From the NCBI GenBank assembly GCA_039798265.1, contig JBDKGH010000027.1:1-64000 (forward strand): a DNA stretch of 64,000 nt, written 5' to 3'. The number at the start of each line of letters is the position of its first letter. The first letter of the stretch is position 1. A program made the translations under genes and the position numbers. The DNA comes from JBDKGH01 sp039798265 (lineage in GTDB: Bacteria > Bacteroidota > Bacteroidia > Flavobacteriales_D > Sanyastnellaceae). Below the pieces are notes generated by a model. That model was not told the DNA's origin, made no database searches, and saw only the letters and a program-made list of their open reading frames with translations. Below, piece by piece: positions 34,870-42,736 of this stretch.

Positions 34870-35385
34870 TTATTGGCCGAGGTATTTTTCACGAATCACT
34901 TTGAGGTGGTGAAGGCTGTGTCCTACTACCATATAGCCTATTCCGCGCACATTCACGCTCAATCCATTGGCTTGCCCGGTGGCATCGAGCATCTTTTCGG
35001 TCATTTGTTCGAAAAGCACTCTTGTGCTCGCTCGTACCGCTCTGAAATCGGCCAGTGTCATGGCATTGCTCGTGGGTATTTCTTTAGCATTTAAAATGTA
35101 GTCGTCCTCCTCAAACCCATTCAACGGAGTTGCATCGAACCGAGAAAAGCGTAGTGCACGATAGGCAAATATGCGCTCACAGTCGATAATGTGGCGCAAT
35201 ACTTCGTGCGCGGTCCATTTGCCAGGAGCATAAGCGTAATGACCTTCTTCTTCCGTGAGCGATTCAATGAGACGCTCTGTTTCTTGAGCAGAGGCATCAA
35301 GAGCGTCTAAGAGGTTATTTTGCGCCACTAAACCGAGGTAATAATGGTAATACGGAGGAACTTCCGTTAATGCTGGTTTATGCAT
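34870..35385 (-). CDS. DinB-like (YfiT type) metal-dependent protein
   Basis: 171 residues from the ATG at 35385; the frame is open 13 codons upstream but MHKPALTEVPPYYHYYL is the usual start. It is a four-helix DinB-superfamily bundle with the three potential metal His residues in HEVLRHIIDCERIFAYRAL and GHSLHHLKVI. Relatives include bacillithiol and mycothiol transferases and proteins of unknown function; damage-inducible expression applies only to some members. No thiol partner genes are nearby. The substrate is unknown. Confidence 0.85.
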   Translation of the reverse strand: MHKPALTEVPPYYHYYLGLVAQNNLLDALDASAQETERLIESLTEEEGHYAYAPGKWTAHEVLRHIIDCERIFAYRALRFSRFDATPLNGFEEDDYILNAKEIPTSNAMTLADFRAVRASTRVLFEQMTEKMLDATGQANGLSVNVRGIGYMVVGHSLHHLKVIREKYLGQ

Positions 35386-35468
35386 GGTAAGTCGAAAAAG
35401 AAATGTTCGATCAAATGTAGACAAGCGCAGCTCACCTTACCGAAAGTTTTTAGAATGATTATAGTAGC

Positions 35469-36140
35469 CTACAATCGTAAGGCCTTCATCTGGCTTTTTT
35501 TCTTTCTATTTAATCCCCGCAGAATAGTATAGATGGATAGGCTAATGATAGCGGCGAAAAAGCACCAGACAGAAAGGATGTAATGCTGGTAAAAAACACT
35601 GGTAATGAGAAAGGAAAGGGCAATCGAACTCCCTAAGATCCACATTCGTGGGATGTGAGATAAAAAGGAAGGAAGGATAGTTACGACGGCATAAATGACA
35701 ATGGTAGTAAGGTCAAAGGAGGACGGATACTCTCGGTAATAAACAATGTGTTTCCCTTCAATTGCAGAGTCTACAGGATAGAGATACTGGCAATAGATAA
35801 AGTACAGACTTAAGGCACCTCCTAAAGCCACTAAGATTTTTTGTAACACAGAGCGCTGTTCTCTTTTTTCGAGTAACAGAATGGATAGTGGCACCCAAAA
35901 AGGCCATACCACCTGAGCGAAAAAGAGAAACACATGTGTGGCAAAATGCGCTACTAAACCCTCGGCATGGGATCGGAGTTGTATCCAAAGCAAGCCCTCA
36001 GTTAATTGCTGTATTCCGAAGATGAACGGAATACAAGCAAATAACAGCTGAGCGCGGTGTTGCCTTGTTTTTATAGCGGCTATTCCTACTAAACTAATAG
36101 CTGCGCCAGCTGTAAAGCTAGCTGTTGCCGAGAAACACAT
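35469..36140 (-). CDS. DUF6629-like multi-pass membrane protein
   Basis: 223 residues with about seven hydrophobic helices. The N-terminus MCFSATASFTAG and the following FIFGIQQLTEGLLW are the recognisable features of the DUF6629 family. It has no catalytic motif that I can name. It ends in a basic tail (RGLNRKKKSQMKALRL). It is 19 bases downstream of the SHOCT gene on the same strand and may be co-transcribed with it. Function is unknown. Confidence 0.7.
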   Translation of the reverse strand: MCFSATASFTAGAAISLVGIAAIKTRQHRAQLLFACIPFIFGIQQLTEGLLWIQLRSHAEGLVAHFATHVFLFFAQVVWPFWVPLSILLLEKREQRSVLQKILVALGGALSLYFIYCQYLYPVDSAIEGKHIVYYREYPSSFDLTTIVIYAVVTILPSFLSHIPRMWILGSSIALSFLITSVFYQHYILSVWCFFAAIISLSIYTILRGLNRKKKSQMKALRL

Positions 36141-36159
36141 AGGCGAAAGGTTGTAGTGC

Positions 36160-36372
36160 TTAAATGTTGAGAATGGCTGATTTTTCTAAAAATTCTTCCT
36201 TGCTGATCTCCCCATTGGCATAGCGCTTTTGGAGAATATCAAGGGGTGTATCTTTTTTGTTTTTCATTCCAGGAACGCGATAGGGGAGGAAAAAAATCCA
36301 CAACACAAATCCACCCCAGATGAACCACCAAATCAGGTGCATGCCCCAGTATTGATAATGTTGATCAAGCAT
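36160..36372 (-). CDS. Small SHOCT-domain membrane protein
   Basis: 70 residues from the ATG at 36372 (a longer frame from a TTG at 36420 is less likely). One membrane helix (about 13-30) is followed by a SHOCT motif, DILQKRYANGEISKEEFLEKSAIL, a short C-terminal oligomerisation domain found on many small bacterial membrane proteins. Function is unknown. It lies about 50 bases downstream of the BON-domain gene on the same strand; both may belong to an envelope-stress group with the DUF6629-like gene (inference). Confidence 0.8.
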   Translation of the reverse strand: MLDQHYQYWGMHLIWWFIWGGFVLWIFFLPYRVPGMKNKKDTPLDILQKRYANGEISKEEFLEKSAILNI

Positions 36373-36424
36373 ATGCGTTTGTAGTAAGAAAGGTGAGTGA
36401 ATTAAACCAATGAGTAACAAACCA

Positions 36425-37093
36425 TTAATTGAGCGCGTACTCGTGATCTACGGTGAGTTCGTTGTACACGTGGTAGATACCGGGGGTATTCCAAGCTATT
36501 CGCTCTGCCTCTTCTTTTTGAAACCAAGAGTTCACGCTTCCGCTGAGTGTTACGGTGGTTCCAGATACGGCCACATGCACATTGGTAGTATCAATAGACC
36601 AACTGCGTTCAAGCGCATCTTCTACGTCTTTCTTTTCCAAGGCTTGTTTTATTTCCGCTTTGATCTTGATCAGATCTACTACACCCACTACACCGGTCAA
36701 AAAGCGAACAGCATTTTTGGCTGCTTCTCGTTGATAGTTCCAGTGCAACTCGCCTTCGAGGGTTACCCAGCCGTTTTCAACTTTTACAGCTACTTTATCT
36801 GCTGGTATTGTCCAATTGGATTTGAAGGCATGCAATACAGCGTTGGCAATATCGAAGTCTGATTTTTGCCAAGAATGGGGAAAATGAACCTCGATGTTTT
36901 CCACGATGGCTTTTACACCTTTTACTCGTTTGGCCGCAGCTTCGGCTTCTTTTTTCTTGGCATAGCTATCCACTACTCCGGTAAGGGATATGACGCCGTC
37001 CTTGGCAGTAACTCCAATTTCTGCTGCGTGCAATAAGGGTTCCCAAAGAATGGCGTTTTGCACATCAAGTTGTAATTCTGAATTTGTTTTCAT
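36425..37093 (-). CDS. Triple BON-domain protein
   Basis: 222 residues from the ATG at 37093; another ATG at 37102 is in frame, but MKTNSELQLDVQNAI is the family start. Three BON domains are visible, about 5-70, 78-145 and 150-218, each with the core pattern DGVISLTGVVDSYAKK, GWVTLEGELHWNYQR or TTVTLSGSVNSWFQK. BON domains bind phospholipids or help envelope integrity; multi-BON proteins without a signal peptide, as here, are often osmotic- or general-stress proteins. No signal peptide is visible, so it is probably cytoplasmic. It diverges from the ABC transporter across 191 bases. Confidence 0.85.
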   Translation of the reverse strand: MKTNSELQLDVQNAILWEPLLHAAEIGVTAKDGVISLTGVVDSYAKKKEAEAAAKRVKGVKAIVENIEVHFPHSWQKSDFDIANAVLHAFKSNWTIPADKVAVKVENGWVTLEGELHWNYQREAAKNAVRFLTGVVGVVDLIKIKAEIKQALEKKDVEDALERSWSIDTTNVHVAVSGTTVTLSGSVNSWFQKEEAERIAWNTPGIYHVYNELTVDHEYALN

Positions 37094-37170
37094 AGGGTAC
37101 ATCAAGTCATTCGAAAGTGAATGATTGATGCATCAAAGTTGGACCTCTCATCAACAATTTTTCTTACATA

Positions 37171-37200
37171 ATTCACACTATGAATTACATGATTCACACT
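37171..37200. promoter_or_regulatory. Direct-repeat pair in a divergent intergenic region
   Basis: ATTCACACT occurs at 37171-37179 and again at 37192-37200, exactly 21 bases apart (two helical turns), between the BON gene (-) and the ABC transporter (+). Such spacing suits a dimeric regulator. Chance cannot be excluded for nine bases in an A/T-rich stretch. Confidence 0.4.
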
Positions 37201-37284
37201 CTAGTTATAGGGAGATTTTTTTATTTAAAAAAAAAGTCAGTTTATCCGACCTTTGCATCTTACCATATGTAGGAGTGTAGCGAA

Positions 37285-38202
37285 GTGAAATTTTATTGGA
37301 TTCTTCAGCTTAAAATGGCACACCGAAAGGTGTTGGATTCCGGCATTCATCCCATGCTCGCTTATCTATTGCTGTTGCTTCTTTTAATAGGAGGTGGTGT
37401 TGGGCTCTTTAGCAGAACACATTATGCAGCTCCTATTATTGTGCTTATTGCAGCATGGTCGATGCTTAGCTTATCGGAGAATAGAAGAGTAGCATTTCTC
37501 TCAGGTATTTTTGGCGATCGAAAAGCGAAAAGCGTGCGAGTGGTTGAGAACATCAGTGTGTCCATTCCATTTGCAATGCTTTTATTGTTCTACCAACAAT
37601 GGTTATGGTGCCTTATGCTCATCGTCTGCTCGGTGCTTTTGGCCTTGAGTCGATTGAACACAGCGTTTGATGTCGTAGTGCCTACTCCGTTCGCTAAACG
37701 TCCTTACGAAATGATGGTGGGTTTTAGGAAAGCATTGCTATTGATAATTGCGGCTTACACATTAGCGGCTATCGCTGGTTACAATGGATATTACCATTTA
37801 TGCGTGTTTGCGTTCCTTTTTCTGTTTTTAATGTGTATGTCTTTCTATAATGTACCCGAAAGGGAATACTTCGTTTGGGTGCACGCCATGAGCGCTCAGA
37901 TTTTTTTATTGAAGAAAATGAGTGCGGCATCTTATGGAGCTTCACTACTTGCTCTTCCTGTATTGGTGTTGTTACTACTTTTCTTTCCGAATGAAGCGGT
38001 TAACACACTCTTGTTTTTTGGTTTGGGCATGTTGTATTTATGGCTGATGGTAATTGCCAAGTACACCTCCTTTCCTTATGAGGTAAGCATTTCGGTGGGT
38101 GTATTGATGGCGATGAGTTTGAGTTTCCCTCCGTTTGTGATTGTTTTGATCCCCTATTTTTTCAACCGCTCAGTGAAGCGATTAAATCAATATTTAGTAT
38201 GA
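37285..38202 (+). CDS. ABC-2-like transporter membrane subunit
   Basis: 305 residues with about eight hydrophobic helices and no ATPase motifs. The start is a GTG at 37285 (MKFYWILQLKMAHRKV), the form usual for this Bacteroidota family; an ATG at 37315 is an alternative. The stop overlaps the ATPase gene by 4 bases (ATGA), so the two are coupled. A GACCTTTG at 37248-37255 may be the -7 box. The pair resembles ABC-2-type exporters; the transported substrate is unknown. Confidence 0.78.
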   Translation: MKFYWILQLKMAHRKVLDSGIHPMLAYLLLLLLLIGGGVGLFSRTHYAAPIIVLIAAWSMLSLSENRRVAFLSGIFGDRKAKSVRVVENISVSIPFAMLLLFYQQWLWCLMLIVCSVLLALSRLNTAFDVVVPTPFAKRPYEMMVGFRKALLLIIAAYTLAAIAGYNGYYHLCVFAFLFLFLMCMSFYNVPEREYFVWVHAMSAQIFLLKKMSAASYGASLLALPVLVLLLLFFPNEAVNTLLFFGLGMLYLWLMVIAKYTSFPYEVSISVGVLMAMSLSFPPFVIVLIPYFFNRSVKRLNQYLV

Positions 38203-38888
38203 TTTCTATTCAATCTGTATCAAAGAAATTTGGATCGAATCAAGTACTTGACTCCATTAATCTAACCTTGCAATCGGGCAAAGTTTATGGGCTAATGGGT
38301 GAGAATGGCGCGGGTAAATCGACGCTTTTCCGATGCATGGCAGGTTTAGAGAGTCATGATGGCCTCGTGATCGCTGATGCCGAACCCTTTAAAAATCATT
38401 TAGGGTTTTTAGAAACAGATCCTTTTTTCTTTTCAAAAATGACAGGTAGAGAGTACATTCAATTGCTCATGAATGCTCGGGGCAAAAAAGGTGAAGTGAA
38501 TGGACAATATCAATTGGAGGAAAGAAACATTTTCGATTTGCCCTTAGATCAATATGCTGTTAACTATTCTACAGGGATGAAGAAGAAGTTGGCCCTTCAA
38601 GCGATTTTATTACAGGACAACCAATATTATATCCTCGACGAGCCTTTCAATGGAGTGGATATACAGAGTAATATTTTGATCACAGAAATTATTCTCCACT
38701 TAAAGGGACTTGGCAAGACACTCATCATATCCTCCCATATTTTTTCTACGCTACGCGAAACTTGTGATGAGATTTATTTATTAGAGAGAGGTAAGATCAC
38801 TAAAACGATTTTCCCCAAGGATTATAATCAATTAGAAACTGATTTACGTTCGGCCGCTACTGGGAATAAACTTCACTTCATCAAATAG
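38199..38888 (+). CDS. ABC transporter ATP-binding protein
   Basis: 229 residues. Walker A GENGAGKST (34-42), signature YSTGMKKKLAL, Walker B YILDEPFNGVD and the H-loop SSHIF are all present. It hydrolyses ATP to drive the membrane subunit encoded just upstream. The signature is degenerate (STGMKKK instead of LSGGQ), as often seen in ABC-2-type ATPases of small exporters. No promoter is needed between the two genes. What the pair exports is not indicated by its neighbours. Confidence 0.93.
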   Translation: MISIQSVSKKFGSNQVLDSINLTLQSGKVYGLMGENGAGKSTLFRCMAGLESHDGLVIADAEPFKNHLGFLETDPFFFSKMTGREYIQLLMNARGKKGEVNGQYQLEERNIFDLPLDQYAVNYSTGMKKKLALQAILLQDNQYYILDEPFNGVDIQSNILITEIILHLKGLGKTLIISSHIFSTLRETCDEIYLLERGKITKTIFPKDYNQLETDLRSAATGNKLHFIK

Positions 38889-39045
38889 AAGTGGTGATTT
38901 ACAGGGATGTTGAATATTATGTGATCCTTATCTAGTGGTCAATTCGCCGAATTTTTATGGAATTTGCTTAGACAATAAACAAGTTGACTTTACCCTGACT
39001 GAAGTGCGAAGTGGCGCATTGACTGTATGGACAATAGACTAGCCC
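38889..39045. other. Intergenic stretch with no feature seen
   Basis: 157 bases between the ABC ATPase stop codon and the tRNA-Leu terminator. I found no open frame, hairpin or repeat that I can support. Any terminator for the ABC operon on the plus strand would have to be the far side of the hairpin at 39055-39087, which has only a weak T-run in that direction. Confidence 0.5.
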
Positions 39046-39087
39046 AAAAACAAAAAAGGCTATCTCAGTTGATCTGAAATAGCCTTT
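39046..39087 (-). terminator. Intrinsic terminator of the tRNA-Leu transcript
   Basis: Stem AAAGGCTAT / ATAGCCTTT at 39055-39063 and 39079-39087, with an inner TCAG/CTGA stem. Read on the minus strand it is followed by TTTTTTGTTTTT. It lies 9 bases after the tRNA 3' end. Confidence 0.9.
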
Positions 39088-39096
39088 CATCTTTTG

Positions 39097-39178
39097 TACC
39101 CAGAGTGGGAATCGAACCCACACGTCCGAGGACACACGATTTTGAGTCGTGCGCGTCTACCAGTTCCGCCATCTAGGC
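39097..39178 (-). tRNA. tRNA-Leu (anticodon CAA)
   Basis: 82 nt on the minus strand with a class II long variable arm, D-loop GGTAGACGCG, anticodon stem CACGA/TCGTG around CTCAAAA (anticodon CAA, decoding UUG), and T-arm GTGGG-TTCGATT-CCCAC. CCA is not encoded. The acceptor stem as I fold it has G1-U72 and U4-G69 wobble pairs. It lies 51 bases after the end of the secreted unknown gene and just before a strong terminator, so it may be transcribed as the tail of that operon or from its own promoter. Confidence 0.95.
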
Positions 39179-39229
39179 ATTAAGCCTCCCGATTGTCGGG
39201 TGAAAATCGGGTTGCAAATATACGCAAAG

Positions 39230-40762
39230 TCAGTCATACAAGCCAAATCGAACTGATTTTCCTGTGCTAAATCCAAGAAGTAGAGGTTGATTGGGTTCAA
39301 AATCAGTGAGTTCGGGCTGGAGGAGCTCATCGCTTTGTTTGTTGTCCCGGCTTATAAAGCGGTTTATTTGACCGCCACTCGATAATTGAACTCTTGTGGT
39401 GACGCTGTTTTGACTTCCGTTCCAACTACTGGCAGAGCCATCGGGCTTGCTAGACAATCGTTCTTGATTGTCTTTACTGTCGTTAAAAAAGAACATCCAA
39501 TCGTCTCCCTTTTTACCAAAGTGGTAGCCGTAGTGCTGAGCGTAATTGTTGAGACGACTTTGATTTTTGGCAATGCTCGAAGCCCAGTTTATTTTTCCAG
39601 CGTCATTTAATTGTAAAGCAATGATATCACCATGATGATAAGTGTATTCAATGTATTGTCTGCCGGTGCTGATGTCATTCATCATGCGCTCGGTGATGTA
39701 GTAGCGCTCACCAATCAACAGGGTATTCCCATTTTCTTCAATCACGAGGTGGTCAAGAAAAAGATCGTTGATCGATTTGTCTTTTTGCATTTCACGCTCA
39801 TTGAGATAAAGCTCCAATAGCTTTTTAGGCAGGGCCATATAAGCCGCAGCAGCCAAGTCTTTAGCCTCGGGCAGTAGCCGGAAATAAAAGGTGCCTGCTA
39901 CCGAAAAATTGAAATTGTTGGTGTAAAATCCAGCGATCACCAATTCGTTTTGTGTGTTCAAATCAAACTGGATAGAAATGATGTTTTTGTCTTTCAAACT
40001 CACATCGTATTCTTCCAATTTATTCTCGATGTGGTTGTAGTAAAACACTTCATACCGCCCAGCTTGTGGCTTCAAAAAAGAGTTGGACGAACGCGAGGGC
40101 TTTTCACCACTCATGAGATATACATTGGCCGAGTTGTCGAGTAAATAGTTATGCACTTGCACGATGTCTTGCGCATACGGAAGCTCAAGGTTTTTTTCCC
40201 AAATCAAATCGAGGTCGGGCGAGTAACATCGAAAGTCAAAGGTCTCATTGGTTTTACGTTCAAAAGGAGGATCAAAAAAGGTGATGAAGTATTTTTTATT
40301 GGGACTCACCTCTACGGTAAAACGGGGCTGGCTTGCTCGGTTATCGGCAGGCACTTTATGCACCAGTATTGGTTGTGTTTTGAGTTTTCCAGAAAAGTCA
40401 ATAAAACTCGAGTAGGCTTCAATTTGATTGTTCTCTTTACGGATGCCGGTAGTAAAAAGGATAAAGTAATCTGCAAAGGGAATGAGGTAGCGAAAGTTCT
40501 GCTCGCAATCTGTTATTTGGGGAATATCTATTCGCTCTCTCCATGTTTGTTGCATGGTGGCGTATTCTATTTTACTTAGGTAGATGGCGTCTTCACGAGC
40601 GTCTATTTCTTCAAATTCAAAAAAGAAAAGGGAATCAAAAGCCAATGCTCCCACCTGCGCCATATCACGAGAGGTTTTGTATTCCGGAGAAAACAATAGG
40701 GTGTCTTGAGCTGCGCTTGGCAGCATCAAGAGAGAAGTGATTATGGCCAAGAGAATGCGCAT
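39230..40762 (-). CDS. Secreted protein of unknown function
   Basis: 510 residues with a signal peptide (MRILLAIITSLLMLPSAAQ). The body is beta-rich with repeated blade-like segments (for example YEVFYYNHIENKLEEYDVSL, NELVIAGFYTN, DDWMFFFNDSKDN), suggesting a propeller, but I recognise no named domain. No lipobox and no T9SS sorting domain are visible. It is the last gene of a minus-strand run (type B T9SS protein, ribE, rseP, this gene) with gaps of 15-25 bases. I make no functional call. Confidence 0.75.
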   Translation of the reverse strand: MRILLAIITSLLMLPSAAQDTLLFSPEYKTSRDMAQVGALAFDSLFFFEFEEIDAREDAIYLSKIEYATMQQTWRERIDIPQITDCEQNFRYLIPFADYFILFTTGIRKENNQIEAYSSFIDFSGKLKTQPILVHKVPADNRASQPRFTVEVSPNKKYFITFFDPPFERKTNETFDFRCYSPDLDLIWEKNLELPYAQDIVQVHNYLLDNSANVYLMSGEKPSRSSNSFLKPQAGRYEVFYYNHIENKLEEYDVSLKDKNIISIQFDLNTQNELVIAGFYTNNFNFSVAGTFYFRLLPEAKDLAAAAYMALPKKLLELYLNEREMQKDKSINDLFLDHLVIEENGNTLLIGERYYITERMMNDISTGRQYIEYTYHHGDIIALQLNDAGKINWASSIAKNQSRLNNYAQHYGYHFGKKGDDWMFFFNDSKDNQERLSSKPDGSASSWNGSQNSVTTRVQLSSGGQINRFISRDNKQSDELLQPELTDFEPNQPLLLGFSTGKSVRFGLYD

Positions 40763-40787
40763 ACTTGGCAGCTGGAGTATTAAAGGA

Positions 40788-42098
40788 TTATTTGCTCAAC
40801 GCGCGCACAATGTCCATGCCGTTGCCATATAGCATAAGACCGAGTAGCAACACCATACCCACCATTTGGGCTCGTTCCATGATTTTTTGACTTACAGCTT
40901 TACCTGTAATCATTTCCCATAGAAGAAACATAACGTGTCCGCCGTCAAGAGCCGGTATCGGTAGTATATTCATGAAAGCAAGTATCAACGAGATAAATGC
41001 AGTACGCTCCCAAAAGGCCGCCCAGTCCCACTCGTTAGGAAAAAGTTGAGCGAAAGTGGCAAATCCACCAACTTGTTTTGCTCCTGATTTAGAAAAAATG
41101 AATTTTAACTGACTGCTATAGTCGGTAATGGTATTCCATGCTTCTTTGAATCCTGCCGGAATGGCTTCGAAAAAGGAATAATCGCGGTGTTGAATGTCGA
41201 AATAATCCAAGCCATTTTTTGGGGCAAAGCCAATGGAGCCTTCAGTGGTTACGGGTACTTCCAAGCGTAAACTTTCACCATTGCGCTGAATGTGGAGTAC
41301 AACGGTTTTACCAGCGTTGGCTTTAATGGTGCGTTGTATATCTTGAAAATAGATCGAGTAAAAATGATTGATGCCCACCACGCTGTCACCTTTTTTCAAC
41401 CCTGCTTTTTCTGCCGGTTGGCCAGCGATAATAGAATCAACTAAACAAGGAAAACGAAGTGCGAAGGCACTGCGCACGCCACTATCCACAAGCATTTGAC
41501 CGAAGTTTTCGGGTAATGCCAGTTGAATATCATTTCCAAATCGACGCACAGTAACGGTGCGAACATCATCGAGCAAAAGAGATTTACTGATGGAGTTGAA
41601 ACTGACAGGTGCCTCGCCGTCAAGAGCGATCACTTGATCACCATCACGAAATCCAAATTGATACATCAACGGATCGCAATGCACGCCATAAATTGCTTTA
41701 TCAGCGGGTAGATAATCTTTACCCCAAACACCCAAAACGATAGCGTAAATAACTATACCCAAAATCACATTTACGGTAACACCGCCAATCATAATGATGA
41801 GTCGTTGCCATGCTGGCTTTGCGCGAAACTCCCATGGTTCGGCTGGTTTGGCGAGTTGGTCTTTATCCATACTCTCATCTACCATTCCAGCTATTTTCAC
41901 ATAACCGCCCAAAGGAAGCCATCCAATTCCGTATTCGGTTTCGCCGATTTTTTTCTTCAGTACAGAGAAGTAGGGGTCAAAAAAGAGGTAGAATTTTTCT
42001 ACGCGCGTTTTGAATAGTTTGGCAGGAATGAAGTGACCGGCTTCGTGAAGCACGATCAGTATAGATAAACTCAATAAAAGCTGAAGAGCAAGAATCAT
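40788..42098 (-). CDS. rseP: RIP site-2 metalloprotease RseP
   Basis: 436 residues. The zinc motif HEAGH is at 18-22 in the first membrane helix, and the third zinc ligand is in NILPIPALDGGHV near the C-terminus. Two PDZ domains lie between (about 125-200, and about 215-290 with AGQPAEKAGLKKGDSVVGIN). RseP cleaves anti-sigma factors and leftover signal peptides inside the inner membrane. Length and layout are normal. It is 15 bases downstream of ribE. In this phylum its targets are probably anti-sigma factors of ECF systems; none is in the window. Confidence 0.95.
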   Translation of the reverse strand: MILALQLLLSLSILIVLHEAGHFIPAKLFKTRVEKFYLFFDPYFSVLKKKIGETEYGIGWLPLGGYVKIAGMVDESMDKDQLAKPAEPWEFRAKPAWQRLIIMIGGVTVNVILGIVIYAIVLGVWGKDYLPADKAIYGVHCDPLMYQFGFRDGDQVIALDGEAPVSFNSISKSLLLDDVRTVTVRRFGNDIQLALPENFGQMLVDSGVRSAFALRFPCLVDSIIAGQPAEKAGLKKGDSVVGINHFYSIYFQDIQRTIKANAGKTVVLHIQRNGESLRLEVPVTTEGSIGFAPKNGLDYFDIQHRDYSFFEAIPAGFKEAWNTITDYSSQLKFIFSKSGAKQVGGFATFAQLFPNEWDWAAFWERTAFISLILAFMNILPIPALDGGHVMFLLWEMITGKAVSQKIMERAQMVGMVLLLGLMLYGNGMDIVRALSK

Positions 42099-42113
42099 CG
42101 GATGGTCATTATG

Positions 42114-42719
42114 TTATGCAAACGCCTGTGGCTGTATCTGCGAAAGGTAACGGGCAACGTATTTACCAATTACATCAAATTCGAGGTTTACGGTATCCCC
42201 AACGTTTAGGGTGTGAAAGTTAGTGTGTTCGAAGGTATATGGGATAATGGCAACAGAAAAATATCCCGCACCACTGTCAACAACGGTAAGACTTACTCCG
42301 TTGATGGTAATACTGCCTTTTGGCACAGTAACGTGCTCGGGCGAAGGGGTGTACTGGAAAGAAAATTTCCAACTACCGTTCAACTCTTCTATTTGGGTGC
42401 ATTGGGCGGTGAGGTCAACGTGTCCTTGAACAATGTGTCCATCGAGTCGGGCACCGAGTGTCATACTGCGCTCAAGGTTCACTTTAGTGCCCAATTGCCA
42501 CTGATGAAGGTTAGTACGTTGCAAGGTTTCGTCAATGGCGGTTACGGTGTATTGCTCATCCTCAATTTTTACCACTGTTAAGCAGCACCCATTGTGGGCT
42601 ACGCTTTGATCTATGCGCAATTCATGAGTAAAAGCACTGGCCAAAGTGAAGTGAATATTGCTTCCTTCGCGAGTGATATGTGTAACGAGACCGAGCGCCT
42701 CAATAATTCCTGTGAACAT
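42114..42719 (-). CDS. ribE: Riboflavin synthase, alpha subunit
   Basis: 201 residues, normal length, formed by two lumazine-binding repeats: the first starts MFTGIIEALGLV with NGCCLTV, the second has GHVD and INGVSLTVVD. It dismutates two 6,7-dimethyl-8-ribityllumazine molecules to riboflavin. No other riboflavin gene and no FMN riboswitch is visible around it; it is embedded between a T9SS protein and rseP, so it is expressed from an operon promoter rather than a riboflavin-controlled one. Confidence 0.95.
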   Translation of the reverse strand: MFTGIIEALGLVTHITREGSNIHFTLASAFTHELRIDQSVAHNGCCLTVVKIEDEQYTVTAIDETLQRTNLHQWQLGTKVNLERSMTLGARLDGHIVQGHVDLTAQCTQIEELNGSWKFSFQYTPSPEHVTVPKGSITINGVSLTVVDSGAGYFSVAIIPYTFEHTNFHTLNVGDTVNLEFDVIGKYVARYLSQIQPQAFA

Positions 42720-42736
42720 AGGGCAAAAGTAAGGTG

